Shown: piece by piece, positions 1 to 8,579 of the stretch
Numbering within the stretch: position 1 is the stretch's first letter
Layout of the letters: each line of letters begins with the position of its first letter
NCBI GenBank assembly: GCA_964464925.1
Contig: CAYXLI010000022.1
Location: 36,380-100,379 of the forward strand
Direction: 5' to 3'
Source of the DNA: CAYXLI01 sp964464925
GTDB lineage: Bacteria; Acidobacteriota; Terriglobia; Bryobacterales; Bryobacteraceae
DNA: 64,000 nucleotides
Program-made: the position numbers and the translations under genes
Notes under the pieces: generated by a model
Database searches by the model: none
The model's input: the letters and a program-made list of their open reading frames with translations, nothing else
What the model was told of the DNA's origin: nothing

Positions 1-299
1 GCTCCGTTGGAGATGAACTGGTACTTCGCTTCGCCGAATTCCGCAGGACGCTTTTGGCCGTCGAGCTTGTTGAGCAGCGGCTTGGGATCGAAGGTCTCGA
101 TGTGGCTGGGACCGCCGGCCTGAAAGAGGAAGATGACCGCCTTGGCCTTCGCATTCTCATGGGGCGGCTTGGGCGCGAGCGGGTTCAGGCGCTTCTCATC
201 GGCGTGGAGCATCTGGGTGTAGGCCAGGGCTCCGAAGCCGCAGAAGGCATCGCAGAGGAACTCGCGGCGGTTGCGCGTGATACGGAAATGTTCGGCCAT
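1..299 (-). CDS. DUF1501 family protein, N-terminal part (runs off the window)
   Basis: Only the first 99 codons are visible; the gene continues beyond position 1. The ATG at 297-299 is followed by a Tat-like N-terminus (RNRREFLCDAFCGFGALA) and then AVIFLFQAGGPSHIETFDPK, the characteristic early motif of DUF1501 proteins. It starts only 4 bp after the stop of the DUF1549/DUF1553 gene, so the two are co-transcribed. This pairing is standard in Planctomycetes and Solibacter-type acidobacteria. DUF1501 proteins belong to the alkaline-phosphatase/sulfatase-like superfamily and are exported; the substrate is unknown. Family call is confident, function is not. Confidence 0.85.
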   Translation of the reverse strand, partial: MAEHFRITRNRREFLCDAFCGFGALAYTQMLHADEKRLNPLAPKPPHENAKAKAVIFLFQAGGPSHIETFDPKPLLNKLDGQKRPAEFGEAKYQFISNG

Positions 300-303
300 T
301 GAT

Positions 304-2277
304 CTATTCCACGTATAAAAATGCGTTCAGGTTGAACATGGCGAGAGCGAACTCACGCAAGGGCTGCTGCTGCAGGAACTCGAGGGCGAGTTGCTTTTCT
401 TTTGCGTTCGGTGTGCGGCCGGCGGCGAGGCGGTAGGCGAGGTCGATCTGCTTTGCCGCGTTCTTACCGGCTTCCTTTGTGAGACGAGCGGCGAGAGCTT
501 CCGCCAGGTGGTTACTGAGATCGCCATTCAGAAGCTCCAACGCCTGGGGCGGATGAGTAGAAGATTCGCGGCGTGCACAACTGATCTGGAGGTCAGGCGC
601 ATCGAAGACCTCCATGAACGGCAAATGGAGATTCCGCTTCTGCAGCAGGTAGACGCTGCGGCGGTCGTGTTCCTCGGGATTCGGAGTGATGGCCCACTGA
701 GAGGGCTTGTATAGCAAGTTGACCAAGTCGGGATCTACCGGAACGATGATGCTTGGGCCGCCCTGCTTCTCATTCAGCTTTCCAGAAACGGCCAGCATGG
801 CGTCGCGAATCTCTTCGGCTTCGAGGCGGCGGCGAGAAAACTTCCAAAGCAGTTTATTTTCAGGATCCTTTTCCATCGCGACTTTTGCTTCCGGAGATTG
901 GGAACTCTGGCGATAGGCGTTGCTGAGTAAGATCTCGCGATGGAGCGATTTGAATTTCCAGCCGCTATCGACGAACTGATTCGCCAGGTAGTCGAGGAGT
1001 TCCGGATGCGTCGGACGCGTTCCCATGCGTCCGAAATCGTTCGGAGTGGCTACAATGCCGCGCCCGAAGTGGAATTGCCAAACGCGGTTCACAATGACGC
1101 GCGCAGTCAAGGGATGATCGGGCTGCAGAATCCAATCAGCCAAATCTTTGCGCGGCGTTTGCGTGGTGATTTCCGGAGCGCCATCGGGGAGCAGGACGCC
1201 TAGCGGACGCATGCCGACTTGCTGCCCTTTGTTCTGGTAATCGCCTCGGGCCAGGACGTGGATCGGAGTAGACTTCTCGAAATTGTCGGATACAGAATAC
1301 AGGGAAGGGAGCGGTTCGGGAGCCTTCGCTTCGGCTTCTTCGAGCTTCTTCTTCATCGATTCGAGAGCGTCGCCGGTAAGGCCCTTCATCTGAGCCTTGA
1401 TCTGCTTCATCTCGGCCTGAACAGCTTCATTCTTCGCGTTCCAGGCGGCCTGCTCGGCGGGTGGAGCAAGCGGAACATCGTTTTCCATGGTCGCGGCGAA
1501 GTAGGCCTGGATGCGGTAGTAATCGGTGTGGCGGATCGGGTCGAACTTGTGATTGTGGCAGCGGGCGCAGCCGAGCGTGACGCCGAGGAGGGCGGAACCG
1601 ACCACGTTGGTCATCTCGGTGAGAACCTCGTTCCGGCTACTGGCCACTTCCTGGTTCCCTGCGTTCTTGCGCAAAGGGCCTAGCCGGTTGAAACCCGAAG
1701 CAATGCGGTAGATTTCGTTTTTCGGATCGATCTCGTCACCAGCGAGCTGCTCGCGCAGAAATTGCGTGTAGGGCTTGTCTGAGTTGAAGGCATGGATCAC
1801 GTAGTCACGGTATCGCCATGCATCGCGGCGATGCGTGTCGTATTCAAAACCGTCGGATTCGGCGAAGCGGACCACATCGAGCCAATGCTGGCCCCACTTC
1901 TCGCCATAGTGCGGATTAGCTAGCAGGCGATCGACGAGCTTTTGATACGCAGCCTCAGAGCGGTCGTTCACAAAGGCAGTGACTTCTGCCGGTGTGGGCG
2001 GCAGGCCCAGCAGGTCGAAATAGACCCGCCGAATGAGGGTTGCTTTGTCCGCAGGCGGAGCCGGTGTTAACCCTTCCTTCTTCAAGCGGGCAAGGACAAA
2101 AGCGTCAATCGGCGACTTGGCCCAGGCCTTGTCGGCTGGGGTTTGAAACTGGGGGATTTCGGGTTGGGATCGCTTCTGGAAAGCCCAGTGGCGGCGTTCA
2201 ACGGGAGTGTATCTTTCGAGTTCGGCGGCCGCCAGGCCAACAGCAACGAGCGTGAGGACACCTAAGATTCGGCGCAC
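304..2277 (-). CDS. DUF1549 and DUF1553 domain secreted protein
   Basis: A 657-residue protein starting with GTG and a Sec signal (about residues 1-18). DUF1549 covers about residues 50-260 and contains a c-type-heme-like CARCH motif at 237-241; DUF1553 covers about 385-635 (LADWILQPDHPLTARVIVNR region). An acidic/lysine-rich linker around 285-320 may be coiled coil. The usual partner is a DUF1501 protein, which follows directly here. The N-terminal planctomycete cytochrome C domain found in many relatives is absent, so this is the short form. These proteins are thought to act in the periplasm in degradation of complex carbon, but no reaction is established. A TATAAT box at 2291-2296 lies 13 nt before the GTG, giving a very short leader. 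Confidence 0.88.
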   Translation of the reverse strand: MRRILGVLTLVAVGLAAAELERYTPVERRHWAFQKRSQPEIPQFQTPADKAWAKSPIDAFVLARLKKEGLTPAPPADKATLIRRVYFDLLGLPPTPAEVTAFVNDRSEAAYQKLVDRLLANPHYGEKWGQHWLDVVRFAESDGFEYDTHRRDAWRYRDYVIHAFNSDKPYTQFLREQLAGDEIDPKNEIYRIASGFNRLGPLRKNAGNQEVASSRNEVLTEMTNVVGSALLGVTLGCARCHNHKFDPIRHTDYYRIQAYFAATMENDVPLAPPAEQAAWNAKNEAVQAEMKQIKAQMKGLTGDALESMKKKLEEAEAKAPEPLPSLYSVSDNFEKSTPIHVLARGDYQNKGQQVGMRPLGVLLPDGAPEITTQTPRKDLADWILQPDHPLTARVIVNRVWQFHFGRGIVATPNDFGRMGTRPTHPELLDYLANQFVDSGWKFKSLHREILLSNAYRQSSQSPEAKVAMEKDPENKLLWKFSRRRLEAEEIRDAMLAVSGKLNEKQGGPSIIVPVDPDLVNLLYKPSQWAITPNPEEHDRRSVYLLQKRNLHLPFMEVFDAPDLQISCARRESSTHPPQALELLNGDLSNHLAEALAARLTKEAGKNAAKQIDLAYRLAAGRTPNAKEKQLALEFLQQQPLREFALAMFNLNAFLYVE

Positions 2278-2290
2278 GGCTTATAGCGGA

Positions 2291-2296
2291 ATTATA
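2291..2296 (-). promoter_or_regulatory. possible -10 box for the DUF1549/1553 gene
   Basis: A perfect TATAAT on the minus strand lies 13 nt upstream of the GTG start. No good -35 hexamer is visible at the right distance (the candidate reads CCATGA). If real, the leader would be only about 6 nt long. The rest of 2278-2461, between the two divergent genes, shows nothing else except the gltA ribosome site. Confidence 0.35.
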
Positions 2297-2461
2297 TTAC
2301 AGATCATACACTCTCATGGGCACGTACCCTGCTTGTCCGAGGCGAGGATTTGGCGCATAATCGGATCGCCCCGACCAGAAGCCGGCACTTTGGTCAGGAG
2401 TAAACGCGCCCGTTCCGCACCGTCCTCACCGGGGCGGGCGTCCCCTCTTGAGGAGAACCAG

Positions 2462-3760
2462 ATGAAGAACGAGGTTCTCAATATTACCGACGGCCGCACT
2501 GAAAAGACCTATTCGCTACCGATGCACAACGGTACGATCCGTGCGATCGATCTCCGCCAAATCAAGGAGGCCCCGGACGACTTCGGACTGATGGCCTACG
2601 ATCCGGCATTCATGAATACGGCATCTTGCCAAAGCAGTATTACCTACATAGATGGCGATCGCGGGATTCTGCGCTACCGAGGCTACCCGATCGAGGAACT
2701 TGCCGAGAAATGCACGTTTCTCGAGGTGGCCTACCTGCTACTGAACGGCGAGTTGCCGCCGGAGAAGGATCTCAAGGACTGGGTGCACCTGGTAACGCAT
2801 CACACGATGTTGCACGAGACCACGAAGAAATTCCTCGAGGGCTTCCGCTACGACGCACATCCCATGGGAATGCTGGTCAGCACGATCGCGGCACTGTCCA
2901 CCGTGTATCCGGAGGCCAGGAATGTTCTCGATCCGGAGAACCGGCGAGTCCAGATCGTCCGCCTGATCAGCAAGGTGCCGACCATTGCCGCCTATACGTT
3001 CCGGCACAACCTGGGCCTGCCGTATGTCTATCCAGACAACGACCTGAGCTATACCGCGAACTTCATGAACATGCTCTGGAAGATGGTGGAACCCAAGTAT
3101 GTGGCGAATCCCATACTCGCGCGAGCGCTGGACATCCTTTTTGTCCTGCATGCGGATCATGAACAGAACTGCAGCACCAGCGCAATGAGATCGGTGGGAA
3201 GTTCACAGGCCGACCCGTATCTTTGCGCGGCAGCCGCCGCGGCGGCACTGTCGGGCCCGCTGCATGGCGGAGCGAACGAGGAAGTGCTGCACATGCTCGA
3301 TCTGATCGGCAGCAAGGATCGAATCCCGGACTATATCGAGCAGGTGAAGGCGGGTAAGGTCAAGCTGATGGGATTCGGACACCGCGTATACAAGAACTAC
3401 GATCCCAGAGCGCGCATCATCAAGTGGACGGCAGAGCAGGTGTTCCAGATCACCGGGCGGAATCCCAAGCTGGAGATCGCGCTCGAGTTGGAGAAGATCG
3501 CGCTGGATGACGAGTACTTCGTGAAGCGCAAGCTCTATTCCGGGATTATCTACCAGGCCATGGGATTCGCACCCAGTATGTTTACGGTATTGTTCGCGAT
3601 TCCCAGAATGGTGGGCTGGCTAGCACAATGGGACGAATTACTGCGGGACCAGGACCAGAAGATCGCCCGGCCAAGACAGGTCTATACAGGGCCTGAAGAG
3701 CGCCACCTGCCTGCTGAAAAGAGAACCATCACGGCTGGCGCTGCGAGCCCGGTTGGGTAA
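2462..3760 (+). CDS. gltA: Citrate synthase with catalytic-Asp segment missing
   Basis: A 432-residue type II citrate synthase, which would condense oxaloacetate and acetyl-CoA at entry to the TCA cycle. The start ATG is set by AGGAG at 2451-2455, 6 nt upstream, and by family length. Two catalytic histidines are seen: H268 in GPLHGGANEE and H307 in FGHRVYKNYDPRA. The third catalytic residue, an Asp in the family motif KLYPNVDFYSG, is absent. The sequence reads KLYSG at residues 357-361, as if six residues (18 nt) were removed in frame between two similar CTAT-C stretches. The rest of the reading frame is intact. By family knowledge the enzyme would be strongly impaired; it could be a decayed paralogue, a protein with another role, or an assembly error. 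The family call is certain, activity is doubtful. Confidence 0.9.
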   Translation: MKNEVLNITDGRTEKTYSLPMHNGTIRAIDLRQIKEAPDDFGLMAYDPAFMNTASCQSSITYIDGDRGILRYRGYPIEELAEKCTFLEVAYLLLNGELPPEKDLKDWVHLVTHHTMLHETTKKFLEGFRYDAHPMGMLVSTIAALSTVYPEARNVLDPENRRVQIVRLISKVPTIAAYTFRHNLGLPYVYPDNDLSYTANFMNMLWKMVEPKYVANPILARALDILFVLHADHEQNCSTSAMRSVGSSQADPYLCAAAAAAALSGPLHGGANEEVLHMLDLIGSKDRIPDYIEQVKAGKVKLMGFGHRVYKNYDPRARIIKWTAEQVFQITGRNPKLEIALELEKIALDDEYFVKRKLYSGIIYQAMGFAPSMFTVLFAIPRMVGWLAQWDELLRDQDQKIARPRQVYTGPEERHLPAEKRTITAGAASPVG

Positions 3761-3909
3761 GAACAGGAATGAAGGCCCGGCAGGAAAGCACAGGAAGGCG
3801 CGGATACTTCGGATAAGAAGGATCCTCAAAATGCCACCGGCACAGCAGGAATACCGAGCCTTTATCGGACCGGATCTCCTGCATGTGCCGGCAGCTCTCG
3901 CACAAGCTT

Positions 3910-4632
3910 TTAGGTAATCCAACCATCCACGATGTTGATGATGCGGTGGCCGTACCCAGCGTTCCTTTCCGAGTGCGTCACCTGCACGATCGTCGTGCCC
4001 TCATCATTTAGCTTTTTGAAAACTTCCATGATCTCCTTGGCCTGGGACGAGTGCAGGTTACCGGTGGGCTCGTCCGCCAGGATGATTTTTGGATTCGCGA
4101 TCAGCGCGCGGGCAATCGCCACAAGCTGCTGCTGACCGCCGGAAAGCTGGTTCGGGAATAGATCCTTCTTGCCGACGATCTGGAAACGGTCCAGCATGTC
4201 GCAAACGATGCTGTCTCGCTCCGCCTTCCTGATATTCCGGTACGAAAGCGGTATGTCCAGATTCTCATATACGGTAAGCGAATCGAGAAGATGGTAGCTC
4301 TGGAATACGAAGCCGACGTATCTTTTCTGAATTTCGATCCGCTCATTGCGCTTCATCTTGTGAATGGCGTGATCGGCGAAGTAATATTCGCCCATCCAGG
4401 CGCTGTCGTGCATGCCGAGAACGTGCAGCAGAGTGGACTTCCCTGCCCCGGACGGCCCCATGATGGAAACAAACTCGCCCTCGCGGATATCCGCGTTGAC
4501 ACGACGGAGCACATAGGTCTTGGTAGGACCGTGCTCGAAATACTTCTCCACGTTTCGCAGGCGGATCATGGCTGGCCGATCGGATTCAGTGACCAGTGTA
4601 GCCCCGCCGGGAATTGTCTGTTCGCTTGCCAT
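3910..4632 (-). CDS. ABC transporter ATP-binding protein, MacB/LolD type
   Basis: A 240-residue ATPase of the class that drives MacB/LolD-type exporters. Walker A GPSGAGKST is at 59-67, the signature LSGGQQQ at 163-169, and Walker B ILADEPTG near 184-191, followed by an LHS where LDS is usual. An N-terminal extension of about 20 residues precedes the domain. It begins 4 bp after the stop of a second ATPase and is the last gene of the adaptor-ATPase-ATPase operon. No FtsX/MacB-like permease lies beside it, since the next gene downstream is convergent citrate synthase. The 150 bp from 3761 to 3909 hold no feature I can support. Confidence 0.88.
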   Translation of the reverse strand: MASEQTIPGGATLVTESDRPAMIRLRNVEKYFEHGPTKTYVLRRVNADIREGEFVSIMGPSGAGKSTLLHVLGMHDSAWMGEYYFADHAIHKMKRNERIEIQKRYVGFVFQSYHLLDSLTVYENLDIPLSYRNIRKAERDSIVCDMLDRFQIVGKKDLFPNQLSGGQQQLVAIARALIANPKIILADEPTGNLHSSQAKEIMEVFKKLNDEGTTIVQVTHSERNAGYGHRIINIVDGWIT

Positions 4633-4636
4633 GGTG

Positions 4637-5338
4637 TCAGGCGACTTCCACGCTTTCTTCTACGATGCGTCCGTCAAAGAGGCGGATAGACCGGTCCGCA
4701 TAGCGCGCATACCGGGGATCATGCGTCACCATACAGATAGTTGCGCCGCTGCGATGCAGTTCGCGCAGCAGCTCCATAACCTGCTCGCCGTTGGCTGAGT
4801 CGAGATTTCCGGTGGGCTCGTCAGCCAGGAGGATGCTTGGTTCCCCGGCCAGGGCGCGGGCTACGGCGACGCGCTGCTGCTGACCGCCCGAAAGCTGAGA
4901 AGGATAGTGCTTCACCCGGTGCGACATGCCGACGCGCTCCAGAGCTTCATGGACTCTTTTCTTCCGCTCGCCTGAGCCCATGCCGCGATAAGTCAGGGGC
5001 AGCTCGACATTTTCATAAACTGTGAGATCGCCGATGAGGTTGAATGCCTGGAAGATGAAACCGATCTCGCGATTGCGAATGCGCGCACGCTCCGACAGCT
5101 TCAGACCTTGAACGGGCTTGCTGTTCAACGTGTATGCTCCATCGGTAGGCGAATCGAGCAGGCCCAAAATAGCCAGAAGTGTGGATTTCCCGCAACCGGA
5201 AGGTCCTGAGATGGAGACATACTCGCCCTTTTTGATCTCCATGTGGATGCCGGAGAGGGCGTGGGTTTCGACCTCGTCGGTAAGGAACACCTTCGTAACT
5301 CCATCGAGGCGAATCAGGGAATTGTCGTTTTCGCTCAT
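4637..5338 (-). CDS. ABC transporter ATP-binding protein, MacB/LolD type
   Basis: A 233-residue ATPase with Walker A GPSGCGKST (45-53), signature LSGGQQQRVA (149-158) and Walker B LLADEPTGNLDS (169-180), all canonical. It is a paralogue of the next gene, with complete consensus motifs where that gene has drifted slightly. It lies 34 bp downstream of the periplasmic adaptor gene in the same orientation. In known MacAB-like systems the adaptor, ATPase and permease genes are adjacent; here the permease must be encoded elsewhere or is a distant subunit. The two ATPases may form a heterodimer, an inference from their pairing alone. Confidence 0.9.
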   Translation of the reverse strand: MSENDNSLIRLDGVTKVFLTDEVETHALSGIHMEIKKGEYVSISGPSGCGKSTLLAILGLLDSPTDGAYTLNSKPVQGLKLSERARIRNREIGFIFQAFNLIGDLTVYENVELPLTYRGMGSGERKKRVHEALERVGMSHRVKHYPSQLSGGQQQRVAVARALAGEPSILLADEPTGNLDSANGEQVMELLRELHRSGATICMVTHDPRYARYADRSIRLFDGRIVEESVEVA

Positions 5339-5372
5339 TGGTCTCTCTTCTCCATACGGAACACCTTCCTGT

Positions 5373-6668
5373 TTAGTTCAACCGAATTCGATTGTGGGCA
5401 TCCTGCGCGGACATATCCGACAGAATCACCGTGTCTCCGATCTTCAAACCATCCACGATCTCGATGAAATTCACCGAGCTACGGCCCAGTTTCACCTGCA
5501 CTCGCTGTGCTTCCTTGCCGTCCGGATCCACTTTGAATAGCGTCACCATGCTGTTCGGCTGCCCGAAAACCGGCCGGGCCACATACAGAACGTCGTTGAG
5601 GCGCTCGAGTTCGATGGTGCCGTCCACACTGAGGTCCGGCACTGCGCCGGAGGGCAGTTCACCTTCCAGACGAACATCAACGGTAACGGTCCCGTTCTGC
5701 ACACTGGGATCTTTCCGGCTTACGCGCCCTTTTATGACTCCGTTGCGTGTGTCGACCTCTGCCAACTGACCAATAGCAACATCTTTCGCCTGAGTTTCTG
5801 CAATCTTGAGTTCGGCTTTCAACTTCCACGGTTGCGCGATCTTAGCCAGAATCGTGCCAGCGGTGACGCGTTGGCCAACTTCGATCTGCTGTTGTACGAC
5901 GCCGCTTGCCGTTGAAACGGAGGTGGTGCCAAGCTGCTGCAATACCCCGGCGGCACCTGCGCGAATACGCAACTGATCCGCCTGCTTCCTCTTCAAATCG
6001 TAGGCAGCCTTTAGCTTCTCAATCTGGACCCGCTGCGCTGCGAGTTGCGCTTCCACCGATTCGCGACTGATGCGTACTCGTTCCTCTTCGATCGAATTGC
6101 GGTGTTCCAACTCATCCGCGGTCGCCTTTGTAATGCGCAGATTCAGCTCCGAGGTAAGTCCTTCCTTTCCGAGCTTCTGCTCAAGGTCCGACTTGAGGCG
6201 CGCCTGCACGTACTCCGATTGAACTTTGGCAGCGTTCGATTTGAGATCGAGCGTTTGCGTTTCGAGCTTCACGCGAAGATCAGTGTAAGTGGCTTCCGCC
6301 GTCTTGACCTGCCACTCCGCGTCGAGCGCGGCGAGCGCGACTTCCGGGTTGCTCAACTCCATGATGACGGTGTCGGCCGAGACCTTCGTGCCCGGACGAA
6401 CCAGAATCTTATCCACGCGACCGTCGGTTACCGCGGGCACCCAGAGGACGTCCTCTGGTACTAGCGTTCCAAGGCCCCGGACCTGGCGAACCATCGGACC
6501 TCGTTTTACAGCATCAAACCAAAGTGTCCCGCGCTCGACCGGCGGGGCGGCCGGTCTCAGACGAGACAGACCCCATGTAATGAGGGGGATCGCGATCAAC
6601 GCCGCGATCACGTAAATCGTCCGGCGGATCAAGCGGTTTCGGCTAGCGCCTTTGCGTGGAACATCCAT
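5373..6668 (-). CDS. Periplasmic adaptor (HlyD/MacA-like membrane fusion protein)
   Basis: A 431-residue protein with one N-terminal membrane anchor (about residues 15-33) followed by a barrel-sandwich/lipoyl half motif (VDKILVRPGTKVSADTVIMEL). A long coiled-coil hairpin runs through about 125-245 (rich in E, K, Q, A), and beta-barrel and membrane-proximal domains follow. This is the architecture of MacA-type adaptors that link an inner-membrane ABC exporter to an outer-membrane channel. It is the first gene of the operon. The 150 bp upstream (6669-6819) contain a short inverted repeat, CACAG-N4-CTGTG near 6761-6774, of unknown role. Substrate cannot be read from sequence. Confidence 0.88.
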   Translation of the reverse strand: MDVPRKGASRNRLIRRTIYVIAALIAIPLITWGLSRLRPAAPPVERGTLWFDAVKRGPMVRQVRGLGTLVPEDVLWVPAVTDGRVDKILVRPGTKVSADTVIMELSNPEVALAALDAEWQVKTAEATYTDLRVKLETQTLDLKSNAAKVQSEYVQARLKSDLEQKLGKEGLTSELNLRITKATADELEHRNSIEEERVRISRESVEAQLAAQRVQIEKLKAAYDLKRKQADQLRIRAGAAGVLQQLGTTSVSTASGVVQQQIEVGQRVTAGTILAKIAQPWKLKAELKIAETQAKDVAIGQLAEVDTRNGVIKGRVSRKDPSVQNGTVTVDVRLEGELPSGAVPDLSVDGTIELERLNDVLYVARPVFGQPNSMVTLFKVDPDGKEAQRVQVKLGRSSVNFIEIVDGLKIGDTVILSDMSAQDAHNRIRLN

Positions 6669-6819
6669 AGAAATTCGAAATCATAGGGGCAAATCGAGGA
6701 CCACGGCCCCCCGTCATCGTAAGTATCTGATAATACGAACGGGCTTGAGGCGGGTTACACAGAATCCTGTGAGGAAGGTGTCCGTTTGTGGGACGCGCGC
6801 GTACGGAACTGGCCGCTCG

Positions 6820-7182
6820 TTACAGCGATTGGAGGTTTTCCACCGTCCGCTCGTTCCGGACATTGCCGGTGTTGAGGGTTGTTTTCGGCTCCACCAGCAT
6901 TACGTGCACCTCTTCGGATTCCGCCACCGGGCAATGCTCGACGCCTTTTGGAACGATCAGGAATTCGCCCGGTTGAACGAGGAGGTCGCCCGTGTGCAGA
7001 CGCATGCGGAGGGTACCCGAAACTACGTAGAAAAGCTCGTCTTCAAGATCGTGATGATGCCAGACGAACTCGCCCCGGAGCTTGACCAGTTTCACGTGAC
7101 AATCGTTCAGTTCCCCTGCGATGCGGGGACTCCAGGCATCGGAGAACTCCGCGAACTTCTCGGCCAGGTTTACGGTACGCAT
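6820..7182 (-). CDS. Small cupin domain protein
   Basis: A 120-residue single-domain cupin. Cupin motif 1 shows the metal-binding set HHH near 42-44 and E48 (WHHHDLEDELFYVVSG), and motif 2 is PGEFLIVPKGVEH with H83. Small cupins of this kind bind a divalent metal and act as enzymes or sensors; the substrate is not evident. I start at the ATG at 7180-7182 because the domain begins immediately (MRTVNLAEKF) and because an earlier start would run into the preceding gene. It follows the TPR gene by 10 bp and is probably co-transcribed with it. Confidence 0.85.
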   Translation of the reverse strand: MRTVNLAEKFAEFSDAWSPRIAGELNDCHVKLVKLRGEFVWHHHDLEDELFYVVSGTLRMRLHTGDLLVQPGEFLIVPKGVEHCPVAESEEVHVMLVEPKTTLNTGNVRNERTVENLQSL

Positions 7183-7192
7183 GCACTCGATT

Positions 7193-8446
7193 CTAGCGGA
7201 ACGAATTTTCCAGGCGGGAGGCTTCGGTGTTGCGCCGCTCGGCGCGATAAATGTCCGCGAGCCCCTCGCGAAGCGAGGCCAATTTCGAACAGGACACACG
7301 GTCGCAAATCGTTAAAGCACGTTTATATAGCTTTTCGGCGGCATTCAGCTTGCCTTCCAATGCGAACAGATTCGCGAGGTTGGCGATCGTCGATATGTGC
7401 GCGGTATTCTCCGGCGCCGTTTGTTCCCAGATTGCGAGCGAACGGCGGAAGAGCGGCTCAGCTTCCTCCAAACGCCCGGTGCGCATGTACACATCCGCAA
7501 GATTATTCCAGGCAAGCGCAAGGCGCACATGGCGATCGCCATTGGCAGATTGCCAGATCCCGATACACTCCTTCAGCAGAGTCTCCGCTTTGCCCCAATC
7601 GTTCTTGTGCTGCGCCAAAACGGCGAGATTGTTCAGCACGGCGCCAAGCTGTGGATGTGAGGGGCCGAATATGGATCGTTTTATCTCCAGTGCCCTCTGA
7701 TACGCGGCCTCAGCGCGCGCATCGTTGCCGGCTGCCGAATAAATTGCGCCGATGTTGTTCCAGGAGTTGGCCGTTTCCGAATGATTCGGCCCGAGTACCT
7801 TCAAGCAGATAGACAAGCCTCTGTGACCGGCCTGCATGGCCTCCTCCGGGCGGTTCTCTTCGCGCAGATATTCTGACAGATTGTTATATAAGGTGCCCAG
7901 TTGCGCGTCTTCCGCAGCGGATATGGACTCCTTCTGCAGAATTGCCCGCTGAAGCATAGTGCTCGCTTCGGCAACTTTACCTTGGTCATGCAGGGCGCAC
8001 GATAGAGCGTTGATCGAGCTGATGGTCTTGGAATCGTTCATTCCCGCCAGCGCTTCACGAATCGCCACGGCTTTTCGGAAGCTCACCTCCGCAAGCGCCG
8101 GTTGTCCTGTGGCGCGGTCGAGTTCGCCGATGTTCGTAAGTAGGATCGCGGCAAGATCGGAGTCAGGATCGGCAATGGCTTGTGCTTCTGCGTACGCAGC
8201 GCGGGCTTCCTCATAACGGACGCGCTCAAAGTACATGGTTCCAAGATTGTTCAGAGCTCTGGCATTCTCCTCGCTGCGAATGCCACTCGCGGTCAACAAT
8301 TCGAGTGCCGCCTTGTACTTCTTCTCGGCCGCATCGAACTGACGAGCGGTACGCAACTGAAAACCTTCATGCATGAGTTGTTGTGCCTCGGGCAGTTGCG
8401 CCGCGGCAATGGATGCGAATGCGATCAGAATGACGGCTAATCTCAT
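7193..8446 (-). CDS. Secreted tetratricopeptide-repeat protein
   Basis: A 417-residue protein with a Sec signal peptide (MRLAVILIAFASIAAAQ) that decides the start at 8446. The rest is a continuous array of about nine TPRs of the kinesin-light-chain type with a 42-residue period (recurring A-x-NNLG/NNLA-x-Y and AE-x-x-YKRAL-x-I motifs). Such arrays are protein-protein interaction scaffolds. No catalytic domain is visible, and its partner is unknown. The cupin gene follows 10 bp downstream. The 133 bp between its start and the divergent acyl-CoA ligase must contain both promoters; I see no clear consensus there. Confidence 0.88.
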   Translation of the reverse strand: MRLAVILIAFASIAAAQLPEAQQLMHEGFQLRTARQFDAAEKKYKAALELLTASGIRSEENARALNNLGTMYFERVRYEEARAAYAEAQAIADPDSDLAAILLTNIGELDRATGQPALAEVSFRKAVAIREALAGMNDSKTISSINALSCALHDQGKVAEASTMLQRAILQKESISAAEDAQLGTLYNNLSEYLREENRPEEAMQAGHRGLSICLKVLGPNHSETANSWNNIGAIYSAAGNDARAEAAYQRALEIKRSIFGPSHPQLGAVLNNLAVLAQHKNDWGKAETLLKECIGIWQSANGDRHVRLALAWNNLADVYMRTGRLEEAEPLFRRSLAIWEQTAPENTAHISTIANLANLFALEGKLNAAEKLYKRALTICDRVSCSKLASLREGLADIYRAERRNTEASRLENSFR

Positions 8447-8579
8447 GGCGCGCTCCACCGAATGAGACGGCACGTTATGGATTCGGTTTGTCCGTTCGCC
8501 CCCGCGTTCGCCCCATTCCTGAATCGCGCAATGAAGGTTGTCACGCGCTAGAATTGTGAACGCTTTCGACGGATTCCAC

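Noticed and set aside
3761..3909. A small gene between citrate synthase and the ABC ATPase
   Set aside because: The open frames here are short, overlap the citrate synthase end and show no family signal or ribosome site.
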